Shown piece by piece: positions 63,801 to 64,000 of a stretch of 64,000 bases of DNA. The translations under genes and the position numbers were made by a program. The stretch comes from Serinicoccus hydrothermalis. GTDB taxonomy: Bacteria; Actinomycetota; Actinomycetes; Actinomycetales; Dermatophilaceae. The notes beneath the pieces were generated by a model. That model ran no database searches and was not told the origin of the DNA. It worked only from the letters and a program-made list of their open reading frames with translations. Position 1 is the stretch's first letter; the number at the start of each line of letters is the position of its first letter. Where the stretch lies: the NCBI RefSeq assembly GCF_001685415.1, contig NZ_CP014989.1, positions 3,533,395 to 3,597,394 on the forward strand. Reading direction: 5' to 3'.

Positions 63801-63852
63801 GAATTCGACTGTTGGTCTGTTCGCCATGGCGAACAGACCAACAGTCGAATTC
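63801..63852. repeat. 52-nt palindrome, GAATTCGAC/CCATGG class, copy 2
   Basis: Perfect zero-loop palindrome with 26-bp arms and no mismatch, centred on CCATGG at 63826/63827. It begins GAATTCGACTGTTGGTC, has the core TGTTCGCCATGGCGAACA and ends GTCGAATTC. It lies 57 nt after the SRPBCC stop and 10 nt from the convergent ABC ATPase stop. Ends, core and length match copy 1 at 19958; only the 8 bp between end and core differ, and both versions still pair. Confidence 0.92.
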
Positions 63853-63861
63853 GGGGGAGGT

Positions 63862-64000
63862 TCAGAGGACCTTGGCGAGGAACTCCTGGGTGCGGGCCTT
63901 CTGCGGGTTGCCCAGGACCTCGCGCGGGTCGCCCTCCTCGCAGATGACGCCGTCGGCCATGAAGACCAGCTTGTCGCCGACCTCCCGGGCGAAGCCCATC
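63862..64000 (-). CDS. Amino-acid ABC transporter ATP-binding protein, C-terminal end
   Basis: Only the last 45 residues are in the window; the gene continues to the right. They read MGFAREVGDKLVFMADGVIC followed by EEGDPREVLGNPQKARTQEF and LAKVL, the usual end of GlnQ/GluA-type polar amino-acid importer ATPases (H-loop helix, VFMADG strand, FL-KVL tail). The substrate, likely glutamate or glutamine, is inferred from family. It converges on the SRPBCC gene. Confidence 0.88.
   Translation of the reverse strand, partial: MGFAREVGDKLVFMADGVICEEGDPREVLGNPQKARTQEFLAKVL

Noticed and set aside
1..64000. tRNA, rRNA, SRP RNA or RNase P RNA genes
   Set aside because: I scanned for acceptor/T-loop patterns such as GTTCGA with matching stems and for known conserved RNA cores and found none outside coding sequence.

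Overview
The window is a 64 kb stretch of chromosome from a very GC-rich actinobacterium. The gene order (ddl, thiL, rpmB, recG, coaD, rpmF, rnc, mutM, smc, ftsY, ffh, rpsP, rimM, trmD, rplS, lepB, rnhB, comM, dprA, xerC, rpsB, tsf, pyrH, frr, cdsA, rlmN, dxr, site-2 protease, ispG) is the conserved actinobacterial backbone. The small accessory genes and RamB-type regulator suggest Micrococcales, perhaps Intrasporangiaceae/Ornithinimicrobiaceae; that placement is inference. I see no rRNA, tRNA, CRISPR array, insertion sequence or prophage.

Layout. 1-8.9 kb: cell-wall, thiamine, DNA-repair and CoA genes (ddl, DUF3515 lipoprotein, Lrp-like sensor, thiL, rpmB, DAK2 protein, recG, rsmD, hemerythrin protein, coaD). 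8.9-22.7 kb: DUF177-rpmF-rnc-mutM, an oxidoreductase pair, acyP, smc with a coupled helical protein, then ftsY and ffh. 22.7-31.9 kb: accessory metabolism, with a VapBC-like toxin-antitoxin pair, M4 peptidase, mismatch glycosylase, amidohydrolase and a glyoxylate-shunt block (aceB, aceA and divergent ramB). 32-37.6 kb: ribosome maturation and secretion (rpsP-khpA-rimM-trmD, convergent serB, rplS-lepB-rnhB-DUF2469). 37.8-43.4 kb: DNA processing (yraN-comM-dprA, M23 peptidase, DUF4112; opposite strand xerC-RDD). 43.4-50.6 kb: aminotransferase, rpsB-tsf, pyrH-frr-cdsA-rlmN. 50.6-57.9 kb: LOG-type protein, acyl-CoA synthetase, a three-gene WXG/EspG-like operon and a broken thrE-like exporter. 57.9-64 kb: MEP-pathway genes dxr and ispG around a site-2 protease, then a cupin-GNAT fusion, a kinase, an SRPBCC protein and the end of an amino-acid ABC ATPase.

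Most genes are ordinary; the unexplained signal lies in short DNA elements. (1) The octamer GGTATGCC/GGCATACC occurs about 43 times (hand count) where about two are expected; it falls in all reading frames, in intergenic DNA, in both orientations and at several start codons. (2) Two 52-nt zero-loop palindromes sharing the core TGTTCGCCATGGCGAACA and GAATTCGAC/GTCGAATTC ends, with different but still base-paired middle segments, sit between convergent genes. (3) A 22-bp repeat occurs as arrays on both sides of smc and its partner gene. (4) Three 38-bp repeats centred on ACCGCGGT lie between aceB and aceA. (5) A 58-nt imperfect palindrome and two 35-bp direct repeats precede pyrH. (6) The thrE-like gene has an in-frame amber codon and a run of 29 G residues that shifts its frame.
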